From CAVQCJ01 sp963771835 (GTDB lineage: Bacteria; Actinomycetota; Actinomycetes; Prado026), in the NCBI GenBank assembly GCA_963771835.1, contig CAVYVA010000001.1, positions 806,001-870,000 of the forward strand: a stretch of 64,000 nucleotides of DNA. Direction: 5' to 3'. Below are positions 25,454-34,871 of this stretch, one piece after another; positions within the stretch are counted from its first letter, which is position 1; every line of letters starts with the position of its first letter. A program made the translations under genes and the position numbers. A model generated the notes under the pieces. The model was not told the DNA's origin. It ran no database searches and worked only from the letters and a program-made list of their open reading frames with translations.

Positions 25454-26457
25454 GATGCGATCCTCCAGGCCGCCGCGAGCACTCCGGCCATCGCCGCGCA
25501 GCTAGGCATGGTGACGACCCAGGCCAACAGGATCTCCCGTACGACCGGCCAGCGCACGTGCCGGCGACGCTGAGCCGCGCCCAGGCCGACGACCGAGGAC
25601 GCGACCACGTGCGTCGTGCTGACCGGGGCGCCGAGGAAGGCCGCCGCACCGATCACCCCCGCCGACGAGCCCTGGCTGACCAGACCGTCGAGTGGACGCA
25701 GGCGGAAGATGCCGCGACCGAGCGTCCGGACGATGCGCCAGCCACCGAGGGCCGACCCGAGCGTCAGCGCCGTCGAGCAGGCGACCTTGACCCACAAGGG
25801 CACCGTGAAGGAGCTGACGGCACCCGACGCGACCAGGGCGGTGGCGATGACGCCCATGGTCTTCTGGGCGTCGTTCGTGCCGTTGGCGAAGGCCAGCGCC
25901 GCAGCGGTCACCCACTCCCCGCGCAGGATCGGCCGCTCGACCCGTCGCCGGGCCCGACGCAGGCCCCGGCGGGCGGCCCGCTCGGCGAGCGCGCCGAACA
26001 GTGCGCCGAGCACCGGGGAGATCGCCAACCCGACGAGGATGCCGACCACGCCCACGGGACGCAGGCGGTCCATCCCGCCCCAGTTGATCGCCTGGGACCC
26101 CGCGGTGGCGAGGCCTGCGCCGACGAGCCCACCGATGAGGGCGTGCGAGGAGGACGAGGGCAACCTCCACCACCAGGTGAGCAGGTTCCAGGTGAGAGCC
26201 GCCGTCAGGGCGCAGGCCAGCGCGACGAGCGTCTGGGTCGGGCCCAGCGTGACCACCCCGGCGACCGTATTGGCGACCGCGGTCCCGGCCACGATCGGGC
26301 CGAGCAGGCTGAACACGGCGGCCACGGTCACGGCCTGACCCGGCCGCATCGCCCCGGTGGCGACGGGCGCCGCGATGGCGTTGGACGAGTCGTGGAACCC
26401 GTTGGAGAAGTCGAAGGCCAGCGCCAGCAGCACCACGACTACCAGGGCGGCACTCAC
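25450..26457 (-). CDS. pit: Low-affinity inorganic phosphate transporter, PiT family
   Basis: A 335-aa membrane protein. Both PiT signatures are present: DFSNGFHDSSNAIA near the N-terminus and FANGTNDAQKTMG in the second repeat. About ten helices. It imports metal-phosphate with protons. I chose the GTG at 26457 (VSAALVVVVLLALAFDF) because the first helix starts there; an upstream in-frame start at 26514 adds a non-conserved 19 residues. Operon with the DUF47 gene. Confidence 0.88.
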   Translation of the reverse strand: MSAALVVVVLLALAFDFSNGFHDSSNAIAAPVATGAMRPGQAVTVAAVFSLLGPIVAGTAVANTVAGVVTLGPTQTLVALACALTAALTWNLLTWWWRLPSSSSHALIGGLVGAGLATAGSQAINWGGMDRLRPVGVVGILVGLAISPVLGALFGALAERAARRGLRRARRRVERPILRGEWVTAAALAFANGTNDAQKTMGVIATALVASGAVSSFTVPLWVKVACSTALTLGSALGGWRIVRTLGRGIFRLRPLDGLVSQGSSAGVIGAAAFLGAPVSTTHVVASSVVGLGAAQRRRHVRWPVVREILLAWVVTMPSCAAMAGVLAAAWRIAS

Positions 26458-26586
26458 GACCCCAGTCAAGCGGCTCGGACGACCGCCGGGGTACGATCCG
26501 GCCGAGCGCGGCACGCCTCCTCGGAACGCCGACGGAGCTCGTCAGCGGGTTCAGGAGGTCGGCCTCGCTCCTGTCCGGCCGCGTGG

Positions 26587-27597
26587 TCACCAAGGACCGT
26601 GGACGTGGACGTTCGCTTCCCGCAGAGCGCCGACATAGCCCGCGCGCTCGTACGCTTCCTCGTCCGCACCCGCCGGTACGGCCAGCAGACCGCGCAGCTC
26701 GCCCAGGGTCGCGAACGACTTGCGCGCCATCCAGTCGGCCAGGCCGTCGACCAGGACGGTCGCGTACTCCGGACCGTGCCGCAGCAGTGCCGACGTCGTC
26801 ATCACCACGTCCGCGCCGGCCAGGAGGTAGCGGGCCACGTCGTCCGGGCCCTCGACGCCGGTGGACGCCGCGAGTGCCGTCCGGACGCGCCCGCGCAGGA
26901 GCGCGATCCAGGTCCGGGGCAGCCGGGCCTCGGACGGGTGGGACAGGCCGAAGCCGGGCACGATGGTGAGCGACTCGGGGTCGATGTCGGGCTGCAGGAA
27001 CCGGTTGAAGAGGACCAGTCCGTCCGCCCCGGCCCCGTCCAGCCTGATCGCCATCTCGGCGGTCGAGCTGAAGTACGGGCTCAGCTTGACGGCCACGGGG
27101 ACTGCCACCGAGTCCTTGACCCGGGTGAGGACGTCGACGATCTGCTGCTCCACGTCGCGCCCTGAGATCCTCGGGCTGCCGGGAAGGTGGTGGACGTTGA
27201 GCTCGATCGCCGCTGCACCTGCGTCCTGCATCGCGGTGGCGTAGCTCCCCCATCCGCCGGGCGTGACGCCGTTGAGGCTGGCGATCACGGGTACGTCGAC
27301 AGCGGCCGCAGCTCGCTCCAGCAGGCTCACGTAACGTCGCGCCGCGGAGCCTTCGTCCGCCTCGGGAGGGAAGTACGTGAGCGACTCGGCGAAGCTCTCG
27401 GTGCCGGCCTCGACCACGCGGGCGTCCTGGTCCGCCTCCTCGAGCAGCTGCTCCTCGAAGAGCGAGTGGAGCACGACGGCGCCGACGCCCGCGTCGGCAA
27501 GTCGACGCACGCCGTCGACCGATGCGGTCAGCGGCGAGGCCGACGCCACGATCGGGTTGCGCAGCCGAAGTCCCAGGTAGCTCGTCGTGAGCTCCAT
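26587..27597 (-). CDS. Dihydroorotate dehydrogenase-like FMN protein
   Basis: A 336-aa TIM-barrel protein. It begins MELTTSYLGLRLRNPIVASASPLT, as DHOD/PreA-type barrels do, and has VIASLNGVTPGGW, IELNVHH and VAVKLSPYFSS segments that line the FMN site. In this position, directly after a pyruvate:ferredoxin oxidoreductase gene, such proteins are common in anaerobes and are not thought to serve pyrimidine synthesis; their substrate is unknown. The ATG at 27597 overlaps the upstream stop by one base (TGATG), so translation is coupled. Last gene of the operon. Confidence 0.8.
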   Translation of the reverse strand: MELTTSYLGLRLRNPIVASASPLTASVDGVRRLADAGVGAVVLHSLFEEQLLEEADQDARVVEAGTESFAESLTYFPPEADEGSAARRYVSLLERAAAAVDVPVIASLNGVTPGGWGSYATAMQDAGAAAIELNVHHLPGSPRISGRDVEQQIVDVLTRVKDSVAVPVAVKLSPYFSSTAEMAIRLDGAGADGLVLFNRFLQPDIDPESLTIVPGFGLSHPSEARLPRTWIALLRGRVRTALAASTGVEGPDDVARYLLAGADVVMTTSALLRHGPEYATVLVDGLADWMARKSFATLGELRGLLAVPAGADEEAYERAGYVGALREANVHVHGPW

Positions 27598-30500
27598 CAG
27601 GGCTCCCTGCGGGCATCGGGGGGAAAGCCCCCGGCGCCGAGGCTGGCCATCTCCTCGTACGTGCGCCAGCGAAGGTCGGCCGCCTGCTGGGCGAGGGCGA
27701 GCAGACGTTCCGCCTCGGCCGGGTCGGTGTTGGCCAGGGCGCGGAAGCGCAGCTCGCCCTTGCGGTACTCGCCCAGCGTGATCCGCGGCCTGGGCGAGTC
27801 GAGCAGGAACGGGTTGCCGCCCGTCGCCCGGACCGCCGGGTCGTAGCGCATCAGCGGCCAGTGGCCGCTCTCGACCGCGCGGTACTGCTGGGTGAGCCCG
27901 TCGCGCATGTCGTAACCGTGTGCGATGCAGTGGCTGTAGGCGATGACCAGCGACGGTCCGTCGTACGCCTCCGCCTCCCGGAAGGCGCTCAGAGTGTGCT
28001 GCGGATCGGCGCCCATCGCGACCCGCGCGACGTACACATTGGCGAGCGCGATGGCCTGAAGTGCGAGATCCTTCGTAGGCATCGTCTTGCCGGCGGATGC
28101 GAACTTCGCGACCGCCCCGAGCGGCGTGGCCTTCGACATCTGGCCCCCGGTGTTGGAGTAGACCTCGGTGTCGAGCACCAGCACGTTGACGTTGCGGCCG
28201 CTGGCCAGGACGTGGTCCAGGCCGCCCGAGCCGATGTCGTAGGCCCAGCCGTCGCCGCCCACGATCCAGACGCTGCGGCGGATCAGGTGGTCCAGGACGC
28301 TGCGCAGGTCCACCGCGGCCGCGCCGTCCAGCCCGTCCAGCCGCCGCCCCAGAACGGCGACGCGTTCGTGCTGCTCTCGCAGCTCCGACTCCCGCAGCTG
28401 CGGCGCGCTCAGGATCTCGTCGACCAGCGAGGCACCCAGGTCCTCGCGGAGCTCGAGAAGCCGCCCGCGGGCCAGCTCGGTGTGCCCGTCGGCCGCGAGC
28501 CGCAGCCCGAGGCCGAACTCGGCGTTGTCCTCGAACAGCGAGTTCGACCACGCGGGACCGCGCCCGTCGGGCCCGGTGGTCCACGGCGTGGTCGGGAGGT
28601 TCCCACCGTAGATCGACGAGCACCCGGTCGCGTTGGCGACCGTGAGCCGGTCACCGAACAGCTGCGAGAGCAGCTTCAGGTACGGGGTCTCCCCGCAGCC
28701 GGCGCAGGCACCCGAGAACTCGAACAGCGGCTCCAGGAACTGGGTGCCGCGCACGGTGCCGAAGTCGACCCGCGAGCGGTCGACCGCTGGCAGACGCTCG
28801 AAGAACGCGACGTTCTCACGCTCCGCGCTCACCCGTGGCTCTCGCTCCGCGAGGTTGATCGCCCTGAGCGCGGGGTCTCCTCCGGTCGAGACGGGGCAGG
28901 CCTCGACGCACAGCCCGCAACCGGTGCAGTCCTCGGCGTACACCTGCAGCGTGTAGCGCGTCTCGGGAAGCCCGGGGCTGTTGAGCGGCGCCGAGAGGAA
29001 GCCCTCCGGCGCGCCGTCCAGACTGGACGGGTCGTAGTAGCGCGAGCGGATCACGCTGTGCGGGCAGACGAAGCTGCAGTTGCCGCACTGGATGCACAGC
29101 CCGGGGTCCCAGGCCGCCACCAGGTCGGAGATGTTGCGCTTCTCGTACTTGGTCGTGCCGCTCGGGTACGTGCCGTCGGCCGGCAGCGCGCTCACCGCCA
29201 GCTCGTCGCCGCGGCCGGCCATCATCGCCGCGGTCACCGTGCGCACGAACGCGGGCGCGCTCTCGGGGACGACGGGAGCGGGCTCGCGGGTCGTCGTGAC
29301 CAGCTCCGGCAGCTCGACCCGGTGGAGCCCGGCGAGCGCGGCGTCGACTGCGCGCAGGTTGCGCTGGACCACCTCCGTCCCACGCCTGGCGTACGTCTTG
29401 GCGATCGACGTCTTGATCCTCTCGATCGCCCGTGCCGGTTCGAGCACGCCGGAGATCGCGAAGAAGCACGTCTGGAGGACGGTGTTGGTCCGCCCGGCGA
29501 GGCCCGCGTCCCGGGCGATCCGCCCCGCGTCGATCAGGTAGAGCGAGATCCGCTTGGCGAGGAGCTGCTCCTGCACCGGGCGCGAGAGGGCGTCCCAGAC
29601 CGAGTCCGGCGGCAGCGGGGAGTTGAGCAGCAGCGCAGCCCCGGCGGCCGCCCGGTCGAGCACCTCGGCGCGTTCGAGCAGGTTGAACTGGTGGCAGCCG
29701 ACGAAGCTCGCCCCGGAGACGAGATACGGAGCGTTGATCGGCTCCCGCCCGAACCGAAGGTGCGAGACGGTCTGCGAGCCCGACTTCTTCGAGTCGTAGA
29801 CGAAGTAGCCCTGCGCGTGCAGGCCCGGCTCCGCGCCGAGGATCTTGATGGTGTTCTTGTTCGCGCCGACCGTCCCGTCCGAGCCCAGACCGAAGAAGAC
29901 CGCGCGCACGGTCTCCGCGAGGCTCGATGTCGAACGAGTCGACGTAGGAAAGGCTGGTGCCCGACACGTCGTCGTTGATCCCGATGGTGAACCGCCGCCT
30001 CGGCCGCTCTCGTCCGAGCTCGGTGAGAACGCCGGCGACCATCCCCGGGGTGAACTCCTTGGAGGCCAGCCCGTAGCGGCCGCCGATCACCTGCGGCATC
30101 AGCTCACGCTCTCCGACGGCGTGGGCCTCGCTCAGCGCCGCCAGCACGTCGAGGAACAGGGGCTCGCCGAACGAGCCGGGCTCCTTCGTCCGGTCGAGGA
30201 CCGCGACGCGCTCGACCGTCGGCGGCAGCGCATCGAGCAGGGCCCGCGCCGGGAAGGGCCGGTAGAGCCTGACCTGCGCCACCCCGACCCGCTCGCCGCG
30301 CCCGTGCAGGAACGTGGTCGTCTCGCGCGCCGTCACCCCACCGGAGCCCATCACCACCAGCACCCGCTCGGCATCGGGATGACCGCTGTAGTCGACCAGC
30401 CGGTGGCGCCGCCCCGTGCGCTCGCCGAGCTCATCCATCGCCGCCTGTACCGCCTCCGGGACCCGGGCGTAGAACGGGTTGACGGTCTCACGCGCCTGGA

Positions 30501-31170
30501 AGTAGACATCCGGGTTCTGCGCAGTGCCACGGATGAACGGGCGCTCCGGGGACAGCGCCCGGCCGCGATGGGCACGGACCCACTCCCCGGGGACCAGCGC
30601 ACGCAGGTCGTCATCGGAGAGCATCTCGACCGTGTTCAGCTCGTGCGATGTGCGGAACCCGTCGAAGAAGTGCACGAACGGCACGCGTGTCGCCAGCGTG
30701 GCGGCCTGTGCGACCAGGGCGAGATCGTGGGCCTCCTGGACGGAGGCGGAGGCCAGCAGTGCGAAGCCGGTCTGCCGGACGGCCATCACGTCCGAGTGGT
30801 CGCCGAAGATGGACAGTCCCTGCGTCGCCAAGGACCGGGCAGCAACGTGCAGCACGGTGGAGGTCAGCTCACCGGCGATCTTGTACATGTTCGGGATCAT
30901 GAGCAGCAGGCCCTGGGAGGCCGTGAACGTCGTCGCCAGCGACCCACCTTGCAACGCACCGTGCAGCGCCCCCGCGGCGCCGCCCTCGCTCTGCATCTCC
31001 ACCACGGTGGGCACCGTGCCCCACACGTTGGGCAGCCGCTGAGAGGACCACTCGTCCGCCAGCTCGGCCATCGTCGACGACGGCGTGATCGGGTAGATGC
31101 AGCAGACCTCGTTGAGCCGGTATGCGACCGAGGCGGCAGCCTCGTTGCCGTCGATCGTCGCGCGCGTCAT
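27597..31170 (-). pseudogene. nifJ: Pyruvate:ferredoxin (flavodoxin) oxidoreductase NifJ, single-base frameshift
   Basis: Full-length homodimer-type PFOR of 1190 aa once one base is removed near 29911-29925 (the frame ...DSFDIEP- must continue as -AETVRAVFFGLG). Before the shift lie the pyruvate-binding domain (ATIDGNEAAASVAYRLNE, YPITPSSTMAE) and domain II. After it come the gamma-type domain (GLGSDGTVGANKNTIKI), two [4Fe-4S] clusters (CIQCGNCSFVCPHSV and CTGCGLCVEACPVS), the CAGCGETPY proximal cluster cysteines and the TPP site (GDGWAYDIG to SNTGGQMSKATP). It converts pyruvate and CoA to acetyl-CoA, CO2 and reduced ferredoxin. ATG 31170 overlaps the upstream stop (ATGA). All catalytic motifs are intact, so a sequencing error is at least as likely as real inactivation. 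Confidence 0.88.
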
Positions 31171-32801
31171 CCGGGTTCCGGGAACATGTCGATCGCGTGC
31201 ACCGGGCACTGCTCGTAGCAGTTGCCACAGCCGGTGCAGGAGTCGTAGTCGAACCGGTAGCGGTACCCGACACCCAGCTTGATCACCGCATCCTCCGGGC
31301 ACGCGCCCAGGCAGCCGTCGCACTCGCAGCAGTTCCCGCACGACAGGCACCGACCTGCCTCATAGGTCGCCTCCGCCTCGGACAGCCCACCGACGACCTC
31401 ACCGAAGCTCTCGACTCGCTCGTCGGGCGCGAGCTCGGGCTGCTGCCGCCGGGCCGCGTCGCCGAAGAACCACGGGTTCAGCAGGTCGAAGGTCACCGTC
31501 CGGTGCTTCTGGCCGGTGGCTGCCGATCCGCCTCTCAGCCAGGCGTCGATGTGGCGGGCCGCCTTCTTGCCATGCCCCACGCCGACCGTCACGGTGCGCT
31601 CGCTGGGCACCATGTCCCCGCCCGCGAACACCCCGGGGCACCCCGTCATCAGGGACTCCGACACCTGCACCGTCCCGTCGGGTCCGAACTCCACCCCAGG
31701 CACCGCGCGAAGGAAGGCGGTGTCGGTCTCCTGCCCGAGCGCCAGGATCAGCGTGTCCGCGGCCAGCGTCTCGAACCGTCCGGTCGGCTGCGGATAGCCG
31801 GACTCGTCGAGCTCCATCAGCTCCACCTGCAGCTGCGGTCCGTCGAACGCCGTGATCGTCCGCAGCCAGTTGATGCGCACGCCCTCGCGCTCGGCGTCCT
31901 CCGCCTCCTCGGCATGGGCCGGCATCTGCTCGCGCGTGCGGCGGTAGACGACCAGCGCCTCGTCGGCTCCGAGCCGCCTCGCCACGCGAGCCGCGTCCAT
32001 CGCCGTGTTGCCGCCGCCGTAGATCGCCACCCGCCGCCCGACAACCGGCTTCTCGCCGGAGGCGACACCGTGCAGGAACGAGATGGCGTCCACGATCCGT
32101 CCAGCGTCGCGGGCGGGGATGTCGACGCGCTTTGACAGGTGCGCGCCGACCGCGACGAACACCGCGTCGAAGCGGCCCTGCTCTCGCTCGGCGATCAGGT
32201 CCTCGACGCGGTGGTCGGAGGTGACCCGCACGCCGAGTGCCACGATGCGGTCAAGCTCGCCGGCGAGGACGTCGCGCGGCAACCGATAGGCCGGGATGCC
32301 GTAGCGCATCATCCCGCCGGGCTCGGCTCCTGCGTCGCGGATCTCCACGCCGTGGCCGAGCCGGGCGAGGTGGTAGGCCGCCGACAGCCCGCTCGGCCCC
32401 GAGCCGATGACAAGGACCCGCTTGCCGCTGCTGGCGAGCACGGGTTCGAAGGCCCAGCCGCGCTCCAGCGCCAGGTCGCCGAGGAAACGTTCGATCGAGT
32501 GGATCGAGACGGCGCTGTCGAGGTCGGCGCGGTTGCAGACGCTCTCGCACGGGTGGTAGCACACCCGCCCATGGATCCCCGGCAGCGGGTTGTCGGCCAC
32601 GAGCCGCCGCCACGCCTGCTCGTGGCGCCCGTCGACCGCATCCGCCAGCCACGCCTGGATGTTCTCGCCGGCCGGGCAGCCGGCGTTGCACGGCGGCATC
32701 AGGTCGACGTAGACGGGGCGGCGCTCCCGGACCGGCCCGGCACGGGGATGTCCATGCAGAAGGTCCGGCAGCGCGGTGACGTCCCGCGGCCGATCAGTCA
32801 C
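31167..32801 (-). CDS. GltD-like FAD/NAD(P) oxidoreductase with C-terminal ferredoxin domain
   Basis: 544 aa from GTG 32801. Order: N-terminal Fe-S domain (CNAGCPAGENIQAW, CYHPCESVCNR), FAD site (VIGSGPSGLSAAYHLA), NAD(P) site (VAIYGGGNTAMDAARVA), ALGQETDT, and a tail with CLSCGNCCECDGC and CTGCGNCYEQCPVHAI. It resembles the glutamate synthase small subunit but no large subunit is present. Given the next gene is PFOR, it probably moves electrons between ferredoxin and NAD(P)H. An alternative ATG at 32927 overlaps the malic-enzyme stop (TGATG) and would add 42 unconserved residues while coupling the whole operon. Confidence 0.85.
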   Translation of the reverse strand: MTDRPRDVTALPDLLHGHPRAGPVRERRPVYVDLMPPCNAGCPAGENIQAWLADAVDGRHEQAWRRLVADNPLPGIHGRVCYHPCESVCNRADLDSAVSIHSIERFLGDLALERGWAFEPVLASSGKRVLVIGSGPSGLSAAYHLARLGHGVEIRDAGAEPGGMMRYGIPAYRLPRDVLAGELDRIVALGVRVTSDHRVEDLIAEREQGRFDAVFVAVGAHLSKRVDIPARDAGRIVDAISFLHGVASGEKPVVGRRVAIYGGGNTAMDAARVARRLGADEALVVYRRTREQMPAHAEEAEDAEREGVRINWLRTITAFDGPQLQVELMELDESGYPQPTGRFETLAADTLILALGQETDTAFLRAVPGVEFGPDGTVQVSESLMTGCPGVFAGGDMVPSERTVTVGVGHGKKAARHIDAWLRGGSAATGQKHRTVTFDLLNPWFFGDAARRQQPELAPDERVESFGEVVGGLSEAEATYEAGRCLSCGNCCECDGCLGACPEDAVIKLGVGYRYRFDYDSCTGCGNCYEQCPVHAIDMFPEPG

Positions 32802-32926
32802 CTGGGCGCGCTCCGGCTCGACGGCCGAGGGCCTGGCACCAAGCGGTGGCGACCATGCTTGCGACCCTACTCGCCGGTCCCGGAGATGTTCGGGCGGGAA
32901 TGGGGCCACGACCATGCCCGGGTCCA

Positions 32927-34696
32927 TCAGCAGAGTCCGGTGGCCCGCACCGGGCGGTACTCGGGTTGCCACATCGCAGCGGCCACCAGGTCCGGCAGAT
33001 CCTCGACCGGACGGGTTTCTGCCACGCCGTCACGCTCCGCCGCCTCGGCGACCGCGACGGCGACAGCCGCCGAGGTGGCGCGAAGGTCGGCGACCTGGGG
33101 AAGCAGCGCGCCGCCGGGCGCGTCGGGGTCGACCAGGGCTGCGACCGCGTGTGCGGCCGCGAGGAGCATGCCGTCGGTGACGCGGCTGGCTCGGGCCACG
33201 ATCACACCGAGACCCAGGCCCGGGAAGACCAGGGCGTTGTTGACCTGGGCGATCTCGTGCGTGGTGCCGGCGCAGGTCACCGGGGCGAACGGGCTCCCGG
33301 TCGCCACCAGCACCCGGCCGTCGGTCCAGGCGAACAGGTCGGACGGGACGGCCTCGGCCAGCTCCGTGGGGTTCGACATCGGCATGATGATCGGCCGTTC
33401 CACGTGTGCGGCCATGTCCCGCACCGTCTGCTCGGTGAAGGCGTGCGGCTGGGCTGACGTGCCGATCAGGATCGTGGGGTGGACCCGCCGCACCACCTCA
33501 GCGAGACCGATGCCGCCGAGACGCCCGTCCAGGTCCCAGCCGACGACCTCGTGCGCCGGACGGGCGTACGGCTCCTGGAAGTCGCGCAGGTCCGTCCGGT
33601 CGTCGCAGAGCAGCCCGTGCCGGCCTATGCACCAGAACCGTCGGGTGGCCTCGTCCTGGGAGAGCCCGGCGGCGGCCATCGCGTCACGCAGCTGGTCGGC
33701 GATGCCGATCCCTGCCGTGCCCGAGCCGAACACCACGACCCGGTGGTCGTGCAGGGACCGACCAGTCGCCGCGGTCGCCGACAGGACAGCGGCGAGGTTG
33801 ACGGCGCCGGTGCCCTGCATGTCGTCGTTGAAGGTGCGAGTCGAGGACCGGTATCGCTGCAGGATCCGTCGGGCGTTGCTGGTACCGAAGTCCTCCCAGT
33901 GCAGCAGAGCGCTGGGGAACAGCCGGGTCACCGCGGTGACGTAGCGGTCGATGAAGACGTCGTACTGCTCGCGAGGTCCGCGCGGGTGCGCGACGCCGAG
34001 GTAGAGCGGGTCGTCGAGCAGCTCCTGCCGGTTGGTGCCGACGTCGAGCATGACCGCGAGCGTTCGCGCGGGGTCGATGCCCGCGGCGGCCGTGTAGACG
34101 GTGAGCTTGCCGACGGCGATCTCGATGCCGCCGACGCCCCAGTCCCCGATGCCCAGGATCGCCTCGGCGTCGGTGGCGATGATCAGGTCGACGTCGTCGG
34201 GGCCGCGGCCGCTGCTCAGCAGGGCGCTCTCGATCGCGTCGGGTTGCTGGATCGACAGGTAGACCCCGCGAGGCCGGCGGTACTCGTGGCTGTACCTCTG
34301 GATCGCCTCTCCGACCGTGGGCGTGTAGACGATGGGAAGCATCTCGGGCAGGTGGTCACCGAGCAACCGGAAGAACAGCACCTCGTTCCGGTCGTGCAGC
34401 GCGCTGAGGAAGACGTTCTTGGCCAGGTTCGTGGGCTGGCCGCGGTACTGGGAGTACGCGCGTGCGGCCTGCTCGTCGAGGGTCAGCACCCGCGGAGGGA
34501 GCAGACCCACCAAGCCGAGGGCGTCGCGCTCGCTGGTCGGAAAGGCGGTGCCCTTGTTGATCCGCGGGTCCGTGAGGACCGCCCGTCCCCGCAGCCGTGT
34601 CTCCCAGACCTTCTCGTGCGCGTTCCAGCGCGTCGGGCTCTCGGCGCCCCCTGCCGGTCGCGGCCCGTGCGGTGTCCGAGCAGAGGCGGCTGTCAC
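32927..34696 (-). CDS. NAD-type malic enzyme
   Basis: 589 aa from GTG 34696. It has the long malic enzyme layout: RGRAVLTDPRINKGTAF at the head, LPIVYTPTVGEAIQ (active-site Tyr), LHWEDFGTSNARRIL, and the nucleotide site VVFGSGTAGIGIADQL, followed by MSNPTELAEA. It decarboxylates malate to pyruvate, feeding the PFOR two genes downstream. The GTG start lies 38 bases from a DosR-like box, a suitable distance if the mRNA is leaderless. First gene of the leftward operon. Confidence 0.88.
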   Translation of the reverse strand: MTAASARTPHGPRPAGGAESPTRWNAHEKVWETRLRGRAVLTDPRINKGTAFPTSERDALGLVGLLPPRVLTLDEQAARAYSQYRGQPTNLAKNVFLSALHDRNEVLFFRLLGDHLPEMLPIVYTPTVGEAIQRYSHEYRRPRGVYLSIQQPDAIESALLSSGRGPDDVDLIIATDAEAILGIGDWGVGGIEIAVGKLTVYTAAAGIDPARTLAVMLDVGTNRQELLDDPLYLGVAHPRGPREQYDVFIDRYVTAVTRLFPSALLHWEDFGTSNARRILQRYRSSTRTFNDDMQGTGAVNLAAVLSATAATGRSLHDHRVVVFGSGTAGIGIADQLRDAMAAAGLSQDEATRRFWCIGRHGLLCDDRTDLRDFQEPYARPAHEVVGWDLDGRLGGIGLAEVVRRVHPTILIGTSAQPHAFTEQTVRDMAAHVERPIIMPMSNPTELAEAVPSDLFAWTDGRVLVATGSPFAPVTCAGTTHEIAQVNNALVFPGLGLGVIVARASRVTDGMLLAAAHAVAALVDPDAPGGALLPQVADLRATSAAVAVAVAEAAERDGVAETRPVEDLPDLVAAAMWQPEYRPVRATGLC

Positions 34697-34733
34697 GAGT
34701 CCTAGGAGACGCCCGCAGGGCCTGCGCGGGGAA

Positions 34734-34747
34734 GGGCCGTTGGTCCT
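34734..34747. promoter_or_regulatory. DosR-like (hypoxia) box 1
   Basis: GGGCCGTTGGTCCT. Its reverse complement AGGACCAACGGCCC resembles mycobacterial DosR sites of the GGGACC-type. It shares 11 of 14 bases with the box at 63616. Its centre is 44 bases upstream of the malic-enzyme GTG. Confidence 0.45.
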
Positions 34748-34784
34748 CCCCAGCGGGTGCGTCGTCCTAGAGGGGGGCGCCGCC

Positions 34785-34799
34785 GGGACTTTCTGCCCT
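34785..34799. promoter_or_regulatory. DosR-like (hypoxia) box 2
   Basis: GGGACTTTCTGCCCT keeps the exact left half GGGACTTT and right-end CCC of the mycobacterial DosR consensus GGGACTTTAGTCCC, but the dyad is imperfect. It lies 73 bases before the E1alpha ATG, so it could serve the rightward operon. Confidence 0.4.
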
Positions 34800-34871
34800 G
34801 GTGCAGCTGCCCGGCGTGGAGTACGCCTTGACCTCGATACGGCTACCAGCAGGACAGGCCAGGGAGGCGTC

